The notes: a model not told the origin generated them from the letters alone. Shown: positions 43,608 through 54,761, numbered from the stretch's first letter. The stretch: DNA of 64,000 nucleotides from Linnemannia schmuckeri (GCA_029449235.1 JANATG010000008.1:62001-126000), one strand, 5' to 3'. Numbers and translations are program-made.

Positions 43608-45199
43608 CCCTTTCTCTCTTCCTCCTCCACCATTTTCTCTTTCTCCTTTTTTTTACTCTTGCTGTCGTCAACCAACAGTCCAAGTTCTCATTTCTGAACA
43701 TTTCCAAGTAGAGTAAAGTTTTCACATATTTGGTTATTCATGCCATGTACAGTAAACCTTGGGGACAAAAGGTAACTGTAAAAGAGGGTTAGGATCGAGT
43801 ACCTGTCAACAAATGGGAGTTTTACCCTATCATTTAAGATATTTTTTGTTTGGATCTTAGAGCATGAGACGAGAGTGACTACGGGCAGACGTTGGGTTAG
43901 GGTTTTCTTTTCTCTTTCCCTGTCGCCTGAGAGCCCTGCTATCTTTTTTTTTTTCCGTTTTCTGTTTTGGTTCCCGTTTTTGTACACCTTTCTTCAATGC
44001 TTTTGGAGTTTTCACCTCGTATTCGCCTTTTGTGTGTGTGTGTGTGTTTTTCGAGTGCCGATCCATGCGTTGTTTTTTTGTTAATGGTATTGTTGGTTTT
44101 GCATGCGCACCATGATTTTGTTTTCTTTGTACCTAAATGAGTATGGCACAAACAAAATAGCTCCCTGACAATTGGACATCCCATTCATCCTCGTGGCCCC
44201 ACGTCTTTACCTCTTGTCTAACGGACAATTGAGCAAAATGGAGAGGAGCGAGAGCAACAGACGTCAAAAAAGTGAGCATAAAGGCAAATGTCAAACGGTA
44301 ATGGTTGAGGCAAAGTCGGGGGTCATAAAGAAGAGGAGGAAGAATACAAACAACGCTCATGCCAGGTCGTTGTTGTTGTATGTCAGCCAAAATCCCAAAA
44401 GAGCTCATGGAGAAAGGGGCCAAACAGAGAGCAGATCATGCTCTCCGCTCGTTTGCTCGCTCTCTGGCGTTTGCCTACTCGCTTGGCCCTATTTGTAAAT
44501 GTACAACGCACCACACTCATTGACCACCCATGGCCATATGAGCGATCGGTTTTTGTGTGTTCACTGTGTTGGCAATAAGCAAGCAAATAGCAATATTGAT
44601 GAGCAACCACAACAAATGATGCCCATGACATACAATGACAACCAACAAAGGGACAAACGACACTAATAATTAAAAACGACAATGAACAAAGGGAAAAGAA
44701 AAGGGGATATTTGAGGGTTTTGCATATGAGTTAAGATGACGAACAAAGTAGCCAAGAGGGACCCAGACAGGCGAACGGAGAGAAAAGGAGAAGAGAGTTC
44801 AATTGGGTGTAGTTTACCATGCACCCCATACAATTGCCATTGCGGGATGGGATGTGCCTTTCTCTCTTTCTCTCTCTCTCTCCGCAAGCCCCCAATGCAT
44901 GCAACCAAAAAGGGCTTGCATCGGTGTATCGATGTATCGTTAAAGTTTTTATATCATCACTGTTGTACCAAGTTTTACTAACCCTTTGCCATCTTTCTCT
45001 TTCTCTCTTTCTTCGTTTCTTCTCTTTTGTTTTTTCACTCGTCTTTCTCCTCTCTCCCATCCTTACCCCTCCTTTTACATCTTTATCCTTCTCCACAGAT
45101 CATCCCCTCCCTCCCTCTCTCTTTCCCTCCACCTTTCTCTTCCTTCTTTCCTTTCTGACCATCCACACCATCCATCTCAAACGACCCATATAAACCATA

Positions 45200-46816
45200 A
45201 TGACAGTAGCAAGGTTGGCCGTTCAGCCCGCACCTTCAAAAGCCATGCGCACTTCCTCCTCAACAACCACCACCACCCCTATCTCCAACGATTCGATCGA
45301 TCCAAAAACAGCCCTTCGACTCTCTCCTTCCAGCGACAAGGGTAAAGGTTCCCCCACCTCTCTCGCATCCTCAACTATAACAGCAACAGCGTCACAACAA
45401 CAACCATCTTCCATGTCGGAACAACAGCAAGAGGCACTACCGCTGTTCACACCAATCTGGGACTATGATCGGTACCCCATTGGACCCTGTGTCCGGGAGA
45501 ACAACCGGTCCTCTCAGGAACACGAGAACCCGTTCCTGATGCTCGAGTATCACCAACAGAACCATCGCCCGCAAAGCAATGCTCGTCCCAATCCCAATAC
45601 TGCTCAGATGATACGGTCAGGGTCTTCGTCTTCCTCTGCCTCTGCCTCTTCCACAACCTCCTTTCAACAAAGGAACCACCGTCAGCATGGTAGCAGTCGG
45701 AGTAGCAGCAGTAGTAGGCATGGGAGCCGAAAGAATCTTCATATCAATGTCCTCGGCAAGTCCTTGTCCAATGGCAATGGCGTCTCCGAGTTTCTTCCTG
45801 ACGCCATCTCCTCTGCCCCTCCTCCCCCTTTTCTTACTGTCGCCAGTCCATCCATCTCGCCAGATCTCCTCTTCTTCCAACCGCCCTTCAGCGGAGGCGA
45901 CCACCACCATCTTGCCGATCTGGATCATGAGTCCGATACCGCAAAGCCAATAAGAGCAACGACAGCACCACCAGCAGCGCCGACGAGCAAGTTTGACCTG
46001 TACAAGGCCCAAATGGACCGAGTCCGATCCTCACACCGCCTGCACGGACGATCCGCCTCTGCCTCTGCCTCCTCCTCCCCAACAACAACGGTTGAAGAAG
46101 GTCTCCTATTTCCGTGCACTCCTTCTTCGTCGGTCTACTCGCCCTCTAGTACATCATCGCCCACAACTATTTATACACCCTCCTCTTCATCCTCTGTCAC
46201 TGACTCCTTTGTTACAACCTCAAACAACAACTCCAAAAAGGCACACCAGCACAATATTTTCCCGAAACTGTTCAAGAAACCCTCCCTTTCAAAAAAATCG
46301 TCCCGCGTTCGTAATCTTCCCACTGCACAGCCCCCAACTCCAACAACTGCTACAGCCACCTCCATTGTCAACAACAACAGCAACCACAGTCATGACGGGT
46401 CTAGATCCTCATTACCTCTCTCCCGTCACGCTTCCCAATCCATCGAGCACCCTCAACACCTCAACCTCCACCAACAACTCCAGCAGAGATCCCCAATTGA
46501 GGAGCAACAAGACCGCTGGCGCGAAGAATGGCTCCGTCCCTCAGGTGCAATCCACTCCATGTTCCGCGATGGGCCCTCAAAATTCAACTGCCCCCATTGC
46601 GGGGCCATGAAGGTCGTCTCCAACATCCAATTCGTCCCCGGGTTAATGTCATACCTGGTCGCTTTTGGATTAATGTTCCTGACCTTGGGGACGTTAAGCT
46701 ATTTGCCGTTCCGGAAGGACCATGAGGGGACCAAGGATTGTATCCATTGGTGTCCTGAGTGTGAGAGCAAAGTTGCCCGATTTAACCGTGCCAATTCTAC
46801 CTGGGAGTGGATCTGA
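45200..46816 (+). CDS. LITAF-domain zinc-binding membrane-associated protein
   Basis: Single exon, 538 residues. The first 450 residues are Ser/Thr/Gln/His-rich and disordered. The C-terminal 75 residues form a LITAF domain. CPHC at 464-467 is followed by a hydrophobic insert (PGLMSYLVAFGLMFLTLGTLSYL) and HWCPEC (C518, C521) near the end. The two CxxC pairs bind one zinc, and the hydrophobic stretch dips into one membrane leaflet. LITAF proteins sit on late endosomes and lysosomes and help trafficking and degradation. The long disordered N-terminus is a fungal elaboration; animal LITAF is about 160 residues with PPxY and PSAP motifs, which I do not see here. The start is the first ATG after a CT-rich leader. 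Function beyond membrane association is inferred. Confidence 0.85.
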   Translation: MTVARLAVQPAPSKAMRTSSSTTTTTPISNDSIDPKTALRLSPSSDKGKGSPTSLASSTITATASQQQPSSMSEQQQEALPLFTPIWDYDRYPIGPCVRENNRSSQEHENPFLMLEYHQQNHRPQSNARPNPNTAQMIRSGSSSSSASASSTTSFQQRNHRQHGSSRSSSSSRHGSRKNLHINVLGKSLSNGNGVSEFLPDAISSAPPPPFLTVASPSISPDLLFFQPPFSGGDHHHLADLDHESDTAKPIRATTAPPAAPTSKFDLYKAQMDRVRSSHRLHGRSASASASSSPTTTVEEGLLFPCTPSSSVYSPSSTSSPTTIYTPSSSSSVTDSFVTTSNNNSKKAHQHNIFPKLFKKPSLSKKSSRVRNLPTAQPPTPTTATATSIVNNNSNHSHDGSRSSLPLSRHASQSIEHPQHLNLHQQLQQRSPIEEQQDRWREEWLRPSGAIHSMFRDGPSKFNCPHCGAMKVVSNIQFVPGLMSYLVAFGLMFLTLGTLSYLPFRKDHEGTKDCIHWCPECESKVARFNRANSTWEWI

Positions 46817-47278
46817 GGGATCGTCCCTTCGCTTCTTTTTTTCCTTTTCTTGCCCTTTCTTTCTTTTCTATTCGCGTTTCATAACCTATTACTACTATTA
46901 CCCCTACCGTTTAATTAGCATAAGCAATCCTTGTTTCGCCCCTTCTTCATTTTGTTTCTCACTTGCATCCAAAAAGACATTCTTGTATCATAGCTATTCT
47001 CATATCGTACCCTATTAATTCATACCCGCATTGCCCCCAAAGAAGTGACCTTTGGTCCTGATAAACCCTAATAGTAATAAATAAGCCATCCAAGCACTGA
47101 GCTTGGACCCTCTTAACCATTTTCCTTTTTGCGTTGTTGGTCATCCTTTCTTCCATCTCTCTTCTTTTCCTCTTTTTCCTTCCTACTTTCCGCCTCTTTC
47201 ATAACCTTACTCGCCACTTCTCCTCCTACCTCTCCTCCGCCACCCTTCTACAACCCCCACTCCCTTCATCCCACCAAG
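46817..47278. other. intergenic, LITAF 3' and MPO1 leader
   Basis: 462 bases. AT-rich 3' region, then a CT-rich leader from about 47110 to the MPO1 start at 47279. Confidence 0.6.
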
Positions 47279-48370
47279 ATGTCAAAACTATTCGATATAA
47301 GACACCAACTCTTGCAATACGCAACCCACCACAACCACCCCGTCAACGTCGCAATCCACCTCACCTGCATCCCCCTCATCCTCTGGACCGCCCTCGTCTT
47401 TGCCGCCAACACTGGGCCTCTCCTCCCTTACCCCTCCCCCGAGTCCGTCGCTTCAGGAGCGACTTTCCCAGTGCTTGTAAACAAGGTGTTTGGGTTTGCG
47501 ACACCCAATTTGGCATGGTTAGTTATGCTCGGGTATGTCGGGTATTATTTTGCGCTTGACAAGGAAACCGCCGTAAGTAATTTTCTCTTTTTTTTTTCTT
47601 TTGTTGTTCAAGGTGTTTTCGCTTAATGTTGTTCAAGGTGTTTTCGCTTAATGTTGTTGTTCTCGGGTCATTATATGTGCCTGGGTGGCCACTGCAACTT
47701 TTTTTTTTTTTTTGCAGTGAACACGCCATGGGCACACGACGGGCACACAACACACATATCACGCGTTCTTTTCACTGTTGTTGCTTTTTTTTTCTCACAC
47801 TCACAACCACTTCTCGTACTTCCATCCCTCTCGAACATGCTCTGAAACTAAAACATGCACTGTTCGTTTTCTTTTTCCACGTTCGGAAATACGACGGACC
47901 ATCCGACTCAATCATCCGACCTCCTTCACCTACACTTTATACCACCTGCACCCTACCACGCCACCCGACCTACAAATAACAACAACAATCAGTTCATAAG
48001 CACACCCTTATTCCTAGGCGCCGCAAAACATGCCACCCACTTCTTCGCCACCAGCCCCCACGCAACCCGCACCGCCGGCTACATCCATGCCATCGCCTGG
48101 GTCGCTCAATTCATCGGCCACGGGGTCTTTGAAAAACGTGCTCCGAAACTCACCGAAAACCTAATCCAAGCCCTGGTCCTGGCTCCTTACTTCGTTGTCT
48201 GGGAGCTGTTGTTCATGGTCGGGTACCGCCCGCAGCTGAAGCGGGAATTGGATGTGTTGGTGGATGCGGATGTCAAGGCGTTTAGGGCCCGGAAGGCGGC
48301 TGCTAAGCAGGAGAAGCAACCTGCTGCGGCGGCTGTTGCGGCTCTTGTTGATGAAAAGAAAGAGCAGTAA
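47279..48370 (+). CDS. MPO1: MPO1-like dioxygenase (DUF962, YGL010w family)
   Basis: Two exons, 47279-47572 and 47993-48370, giving 223 residues. The start MSKLFDIRHQLLQYATHHNH is followed by PVNVAIHLTCIPLILWTALV, and the second exon has YIHAIAWVAQFIGHGVFEKR and LIQALVLAPYFVVWELLFMV. These are the DUF962 motifs, including the conserved histidines of HH..HP, VxxH and the GHGVFE box, which bind iron in the yeast enzyme. Yeast Mpo1 is an ER Fe(II) dioxygenase that removes one carbon from 2-hydroxypalmitate during phytosphingosine breakdown. Four to five hydrophobic segments fit an ER membrane protein. The C-terminus is an Ala/Lys/Glu helix. The 420-nt intron is phase 0, and joining directly across it reproduces the family spacing (LDKETA then FISTPLFLG), so no middle exon is needed. 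Confidence 0.88.
47602..47651. repeat. perfect 2 x 25-bp tandem duplication in MPO1 intron
   Basis: Two identical copies of a 25-bp unit (TGTTGTTCAAGGTGTTTTCG then CTTAA) at 47602-47626 and 47627-47651, with a partial third start. Identical copies imply a recent duplication or an assembly slip. Confidence 0.92.
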
Positions 48371-49282
48371 CTGTGTCCTGCTGTTGGCCTCGCTGATGGT
48401 AATTTCATTCAAGTAATACGCGAAGCTTTCTCTTTTTTTTTCGAATAAAACCAGAAATTCCGAAAAACTTATCAGGTCATGCATGCATGCAAGGTTTTTG
48501 TACTTGTTCAATGACAATAATGCCAATGCCACTGACTTCATATATCGGTTTTGAATGCAAGAATTTTGGTGGTGTGGGTGAGACTTTTATCTTTTTTTTT
48601 TTTTGTTGGTCTGTCTGAAATAGTTTGAAAGGAAAAAAAAAAAAAAAAAGAATAAAAAAAAATAGCAATCGTTCTGAAATGATTGATACGTATCGGAAAG
48701 AAAGGCGGCAAACAGCAGCAAGATGTAGTGGCAGCAGCAGTTGGAAAAAAGAAAAACGTAAAGAAAAAAAGAAACGGAGAGACAAAACTCGACAAAAAAG
48801 ATAAATTAGAAAACGAGAGAAAAACATTAAAAGGAAAGAAAGAAAAGGAATGATGGGAATGGCGAATACAAGAACGAAGAAAAAAAAAACAAGGAAAGAA
48901 GAAAGCGGCAAGAAATAAAAAGGGAAACGACAAAAGAAACGACAATTATGACAGGCAACAAGGAGTATAAAAAAAATAAAAACAGCGAACAAAAAGAAAA
49001 AAAAGAATAGACAAGAAACATGAAACAACAAAGATGTTGATGTCCTGAAGTCCTAAGTACATCAAACATCCAACGGCTCGATAACTGGAGAGTGAGTATG
49101 ATCCTCCTTAATGACGACGAGCACCAGCGGCAGAGAGAGTCCAAAGTACACCCGCAATCCGACAGGTCCAAGTCTTGTACAGAAAGAGTCCGTGCCAAAG
49201 ATGGCCAACAACCCGAGTCATGCGAGTGATTTGAGGTAAGCACTTGGAGATTCGATAACAAAGACCGAAGGAAAAAGTCAAG
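48371..49282. other. convergent 3' region, MPO1 / PKA extension ORF
   Basis: About 0.9 kb with A/T-rich tracts (48636-48660) and A-rich repeats to 49020. Nothing coding is supported. Confidence 0.55.
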
Positions 49283-49864
49283 TTAAGCAATCTCCATAGA
49301 GGTGTCGATTCCGTCGGCGGCGCCGCCCATCGAAGACCCACTGCTCTCAGACCAGTCACCCTTGCGCCTCTTGGGATCGGAATGTCCAGAGTGCATGCCT
49401 CCTGTCGGTATAAACTGTGGATGATGGTACTGGCCGTCGCCATCCATAGAAGCACCAGCTCCGGTCCATGAGTCCTGATAATGCTGACCCGACTGACTGT
49501 CAAATCCTATGAACGATTGGCCTGCTACGACTGCATCCACCGACATCTCTTCCGTCTCGAGTCGTGTCCTCTTGCTCAGTTTTCGTTCCAGGAAATGAAC
49601 TTGTTGTTGATACTGCTGTTGCTGTTGCTGGTATTGCAGTTGCGCCTGTTGTTGTTGTTCTAGTTGCTGTTGTAATAGTAAGTGCTGTTGCTGCTGCTGT
49701 TGTTGGTGTAGTTGCTGTTGATGTTGCTGTTGTTGAAGGTGCTGGTGTTGTCCCTGCTCTAGTGGCCATGGCTCCTGTGCGGATGCCGAGGGCATGTGCT
49801 GGTGTTGGTGGTATGGGTGGGGTATGCTGCTATTGCCTTGGGTGCCAATCTTTCCGGTATCATA
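49283..49864 (-). CDS. In-frame polyQ ORF directly after the PKA stop codon
   Basis: 193 codons continue in the PKA frame after its TGA (49867-49865), with no stop until 49283. The first 23 codons (YDTGKIGTQGNSSIPHPYHQ...) run to an ATG at 49795, from which 170 residues read MPSASAQEPWPLEQGQ. A Gln/His stretch follows, then non-repetitive sequence: VHFLERKLSKRTRLETEEMS, SFIGFDSQSGQHYQDSWTGA and DPKRRKGDWSESS. The basic RKR and KRRK patches could be nuclear signals. It may be (a) a readthrough extension, (b) the tail of a splice isoform that skips the stop, since a GTGACG donor at 49924 and a CAG acceptor at 49799 are both phase 0, or (c) a separate gene starting at 49795. The non-repeat half argues against simple repeat noise. 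No family is recognised. Confidence 0.55.
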   Translation of the reverse strand, partial: YDTGKIGTQGNSSIPHPYHQHQHMPSASAQEPWPLEQGQHQHLQQQQHQQQLHQQQQQQQHLLLQQQLEQQQQAQLQYQQQQQQYQQQVHFLERKLSKRTRLETEEMSVDAVVAGQSFIGFDSQSGQHYQDSWTGAGASMDGDGQYHHPQFIPTGGMHSGHSDPKRRKGDWSESSGSSMGGAADGIDTSMEIA

Positions 49865-52800
49865 TCAAAAGTTCATGAACAGTGACCTGTAAGGGTCGCC
49901 CTGGGTAACGTCGTCGTCCGTCACCTCGGGATACTTTTCAAAGTTGCCAGTATCGCCTGGGTGCACATAGGGTGGTACAATGGGTGCCGTGACCGTCCTG
50001 TCCAGCAATCCCTGCCAGTCAACTCCCCTAAACCACTTGTGATTCTTGATATCATCCGATCCGTCCTATCAGAACCAAATGAAACAACAGCGTTAATAGG
50101 TGTGAAGTTTAGTCGAATACATTGCGATGAGAAAGGACGTATGAATGAGATGGGTACCTTGAGGTTTCCGAGTCGTTTTGTTCGGTCGGCGGTGAGCAGC
50201 TTTTTGATGAGATCCTTAGCGGTGGAGTCGATTTGTGCTGGGAAATAGATGCGGCCGGCCAGAATCTTTTCGTAGATGCCAAATGGGTTGTCGTCAAAGA
50301 ACGGTGGGTATCCTGCCAACATTTCGAAGATCAAGATGCCCAATGCCCACCAGTCCACAGCCTTTCCATGTCCTTTTGACTGAATAATCTCAGGTGCAAG
50401 ATACTCGGGTGTTCCGCATAGCGTCCACGTTCTAAATGGTAGAGTTTACGCAAAAACGAGGACGTTTGTTTGTTAGCGAATTGAACCATTTACATTTCAA
50501 TTGACACCATGAACATATTTAAAAAGGTGCTTACCTATCTGAAACACGCTTGGCAAAGCCGAAATCTGTAATTTTGACATGTCCTGACGAGTCAAGAAGA
50601 AGGTTCTCTGGCTTGAGATCACGGTAGATGATGTCCCTTGAGTGAAGATATTCGATGGCAAGGACGATTTCTGCGGCGTAAAAGCGTGTCATGTCGTTTG
50701 TGAACTGTCCTGCCCTTCGCAAGTGAGAAAACAGCTCGCCTCCGATAACGTATTCTAACAGCATATACAAGTTGCGATCATCCTGAAATGTCGTAAACCT
50801 GTTTACCGAGTACCGAGAAGGGAGGGATATGGTGAGTATTTTGTTACTTTGTTTGTTTGTTGCGGAGATTGATACCGTTTCGTTTTGTTGCTCTTCACGC
50901 TAGCGGGAAAATTATAAAAGAATAGTTCGGCTATAACTCACAGGTTGACGATGAAAGGAAAGTGGACCTGGGACAGGATCTGCTTCTCAGAATTGATGTG
51001 CTCGACCTGCTTCAGTCGCACCACTTCTGTCTTCTTCAGCACCTTCATGGCATAGAATGAGTGGTCATGACGAAACTTTGTGAGATACACTCGTCCAAAC
51101 GTGCCCGTTCCTATGGTATGACGGGATAAAAAAAAACACAGTTGGAAGGAAACATCTCAGTTAGTTTCTTTTTTCTACCTTTTTTCGCTGGAAAGAGTAC
51201 ATGACAAGTTGTACCGAAACAACTGGATAAGTTTTTCCTTCGGTTCAACTGCGTTAGGGACATAGAGGAGATAATAGGAATGCCCTGACAATCCAACCAC
51301 ATATCAATCATCGCAATCAACAACAACGATGAAAGACCACAAATAATGATTCCCTTGATCCCAATAATAAAGGACGTGTCAATGTGTCCTCGCAGAAGAA
51401 TTAAAAAAGGGGGGAAGAGAGAAAAGAAAGGAGTAAGAAAAGAAAGCAGGAAAAATCCTGCAGCACCCTTGTGGACTGTGGTCCGGAACCCAACAAGAAT
51501 CCTTATTCAATTGAAGAATGTCCTTCCTTCTGTCAAATTAGCCGCTATCAATTGTCGCAACAAAATAACAAAGAAGAACGATAAAAAAAAAGCTGAACAA
51601 TCGTACTGTGCATCCCATCCCGTAGGGGGAAACACATAAACCACTGTTGCCGACACCCATTGCCCTACGCTGCTCCAGTCCACTTCCCACGTTGCCATAG
51701 TCCCCAGCTCAGGCACGGTTTCGCCAGAAAGTGTCTCATCCACAGCTCCCGACAACGTGTCATCAAACAAAGCAACCAGATCAGTCCAGCTCAATTTCAT
51801 AAGTCCCATTCAGTTTAGTCAACGCCCTGTGTCCACTCGTATGCTGCCTGTCTGCCTGTCGATCTAGATGCAATCTTGGTCTGGTCTCCCATGCTCCATT
51901 GTCGATAAGGATGTGAGGGTCGCGCAAAGTACAAAAAACCTCGTCAAAAGGGGAAGGGGGCGGAGGGGAAAGAAGGGAGCAAAAAAAGGAAGAAGGGGTG
52001 CAGTCCGCCAAGTAAGTCTGGGGTCATGAATGTTCCTGTCCTGTTTGCTATGCCGTCCGTCCATGGAGTTCTCCTTTGTGTTTGGTATTTGTTGTTGTTA
52101 TTGTTGTTATTGTTGTTGCTGTTGTTGTTGTTGCTGTTGTTTCCTGTGTGCTTGCTCCCTTGACCTTCCTTGAATTTACTCCTTTCCTTGCTCTGCATTT
52201 TTCCATGGTACGGGTCACTGGTGGTTTGTTCTCTCTGTCTGTCTGGTCATAATCTGCACTGTGTCTGGTCAAGGGGGCGTCTGTTTGATTGCTTTTTCAG
52301 GGTGTATAATTCAAGAGCACAGGACGAAAGGCCGTCGATTCCAACCCGTCCTTTAACCAAGCGTCATGAACCCTCTTCTCGTCCTGCCCCGCCTCTCCTC
52401 CTTCCTCGTATCGTATCGTTGATATAATTGAGAACAACGACCAACGAACGAAAAAGTAAAAAGAAAAGTAAAAAAAGAGCGAAGAAAAAAAGTCCGCCTG
52501 GCTGGTATGCTTTTTTTCCCCTTTTGCCCGCCTTTACATTCTCAGACCTCTTCTTTGATCCCTTCGCTCCCTTCTGTGCACAAACGCATTGGTTACTAGC
52601 TCGCACTCTTTTTTTTCCTTTCAAAAAGGAAAGTAGGAACACGAGTAGAAAATAACAAAAAGGAAAAGACAAAGAAAATGTGTGTCACCCCCTCATTTGA
52701 CCCATGGGTCAAGGTGGGACAATGGTTCAGAAGGGCTAGACAGGACAACTCAGGAGAAGAGTAAGAAGAAAGGAAGGAAAGGCAGGGTTGTGGTGTCGAC

Positions 52801-53997
52801 CGCGTGCCCTTGCTCTCTCTCTGCCTCCTGCACAAGGTCTGCGGGGTCCCTGTCCTATGTCCTAGCTCAACCAATGCTCACTCTCTACTTTTTCTTTCTC
52901 TTCTCTTACGATCAATTCTCTCGTCTCTCTCTCCGTCTTCTGTACCGACTGTCTGTTTTTGGTCACCTTTTCTTTTTTTGTCTCTTCTGCCTTGTCTGTC
53001 TGTCTTCTCTGTTTCTCTTTTTTTCTGTCCGTCTACCTGTCTTGCCTCGGTTTGTTTGTTGTGTGCTGCTTTTGTTGTTTGTTGATTGTTGTTGTATGCG
53101 TTATAAATGCTACCCTATGTTCATGTCCAATGCTGTTATGTATGTTGTCTGGTATCGGTGTTGGTGTGTTCTTTGGTTTTGTTCTTTTTTTGATGCTAAA
53201 AACATGGCTTGCCCTTTGACTCCTTGTTCTCATGTTTGTTGTTGCTGCTGATGTTGTTGTAGTTGTGTGCTGCTCCTTGGGTTTCCCCTGTTTTTGCTCA
53301 ACTCCAATGTTTGTCCTGGCGCTCTCATCCCACACCATCACCACCTCCACCAGCATCATATCTTTTTTGTTGCTTTATCTCCAATACTTTCTCTTTTCAA
53401 TTGGGTGACATTCAGGCACTCTTTTCTTCGTTAAATGTCCCGCTCTTATTCGTTGCTGCGTCGCTGTCGTGGAATAAAGTAACTTCCTTGAAAAAAAAGG
53501 GCGAGTGGTAATTGGGGAGTGTAAAAAATAACGAAGAAAAGATGATGACCGAAATAGAGGCGCTCACTTTGTTATCCGATGAATTGATGATGAATAGAAC
53601 ACAAGGTGCGCGTGCGTGTATTTTTTTGGCGATGATGATGATGATGCACCATCAATAAAAGAAAAAAGTCTCGCCATGCTTGCTTACCAAGGGTCTCGAG
53701 GAGTTCAAAGTCTGCGAGTCCATATTGGGGTTTGGCTTCGTAGCATGGGCTGTCTTTGGGTTCGATGTAGTGGCCCTGGGCAGTGAAGTAGCCTTCGCCG
53801 GAGACGGGATCATGCGGGTGAGTGGAGGTTTGGAGACCCATCTGGTGCTGATGTTGGAGTCTGTACTTTTCCTGGAGTCTAAGTTGGTGTTCCTGGTATT
53901 GTTCGTTGCGCAGGGCTGCCTGTGCAGCCTCGTCGTGTGGACTGATGCTGGCCATGGCCATCCCGCCTGGCTCAAAGTTGCCGTGCCCGTTGCTCAT
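49865..53997 (-). CDS. cAMP-dependent protein kinase catalytic subunit (PKA)
   Basis: Five exons: 53997-53688, 51110-50942, 50798-50535, 50431-50158 and 50065-49865, giving 405 residues. A 95-residue Gln/His-rich N-terminus leads to DFELLETLGTGTFGRVYL (glycine loop, split by intron 1) and FYAMKVLKK (ATP-binding Lys). YRDLKPENLLLD is the catalytic loop, DFGFAK binds magnesium, and RTWTLCGTPEYLAPE is the activation loop with its phosphothreonine site. YPPFFDDNPFGIYEKILAG is the P+1/helix region. The tail TDDDVTQGDPYRSLFMNF ends in the AGC-kinase hydrophobic FxxF motif at the C-terminus, as PKA requires. PKA releases from a regulatory subunit when cAMP rises. Intron 1 (51111-53687) is 2577 nt. 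All later introns are small. After the TGA the frame stays open. Confidence 0.93.
51111..53687 (-). other. 2.6-kb first intron of the PKA gene
   Basis: The donor is GTAAGC and the acceptor is ACCATAG. The intron splits the glycine loop. It contains GTT/CAA repeats (52088-52141) and CT/GA-rich DNA. I see no proven internal exon or nested gene. It is far longer than most introns in this window, which run from 75 to 450 nt. Confidence 0.75.
52088..52141. repeat. (GTT)n triplet repeat in PKA intron 1
   Basis: About 50 bases of interrupted GTT/GCT triplets. Confidence 0.88.
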
Positions 53998-54110
53998 TAT
54001 TGTTAATTAAGAGGTACTTAGAGGGGAAGGTGGGTGGGACGGGAGTAAGAAGGAAGGAGAAGAGGATGAGGGGAGAGGGGAAAGGAAGAGCGGAGCGGAG
54101 AGGAGGAAGA

Positions 54111-54141
54111 GAGGAGGAGGAGGAGGAGGAGGAGGAGGAGG
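54111..54141. repeat. (GGA)n repeat
   Basis: About ten GGA units upstream of the PKA gene. Confidence 0.9.
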
Positions 54142-54761
54142 GGAAAATGTCAAGGCCGTCTTTGTATTCGTCGTCGCTTTTTGTTGGTATGTTAATATAT
54201 ATAGTGATAGGCAATGTTCGTCAAGGGGTGGGTGGGTGGCAGGAAGGAAGGTATGAAGGCAAGGTAGAAAAGGGTTAAAGAAAGAGAGAAGAGAGAAAGA
54301 GAGAGAGCGCGAAAGGGAGAGGAGGGACAGGAAAAGGGGGAAAAGAAAGAAGTGAGAGTGAGTGAGAGGGAAGAAAAAGTGAGAGCAAAAAAACTATCTT
54401 TCGTACGACATACATGGATGATGGGAGTGAGTGAGGGAGTACACTCACAGACATACACGCATTGGACTTACAGGCACGGTACACACTTGCAAGCTAAAGC
54501 GGAAGGGGAAATATGAGTGAGAAGGGGAGAAGGGGACAAGGGGAATTAAGAGGGATGATGGGAAGATGAAGAAAGGGTAGAAAGGTATTTCTAACGTAGA
54601 AAATAATATTAAAAAGTAGAAGGTACAAAGAGAAGGATGACTGACAGGTCAATGGAGATGAACAAAAAAGACAGCGTTGGCAAATGGTGTTGTCTGCTTG
54701 GAGGAAGGAAGGGATAAAGTGGAGGAGAAAGAGAACACGGACGAGGGATTGAAAATAAAAA

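Larger units (their letters stand above)
38104..45199. other. 7.1-kb stretch without a supportable gene
   Basis: I read both strands. ORFs are 60-160 codons, biased by CT, GA or CA tracts, and none gives a recognisable domain or a convincing splice-joined protein. Structured pieces inside it are a 10-bp-stem hairpin at 39.1 kb, a C12 run at 39157-39168, a pyrimidine-rich leader-like block at 42.26-42.7 kb, and small tandem repeats at 43.3 and 43.6 kb. A 29-codon ORF at about 40541-40630 (MRIVFYLACVHYF start) looks like a signal peptide but stands alone. I found no clear tRNA, 5S, snRNA or snoRNA. Confidence 0.55.

Noticed and set aside
52682..53251. 189-codon ORF inside PKA intron 1
   Set aside because: Strong Cys/Phe/Leu/Val bias from CT-rich DNA and no recognisable motif; I do not take it as a nested gene.
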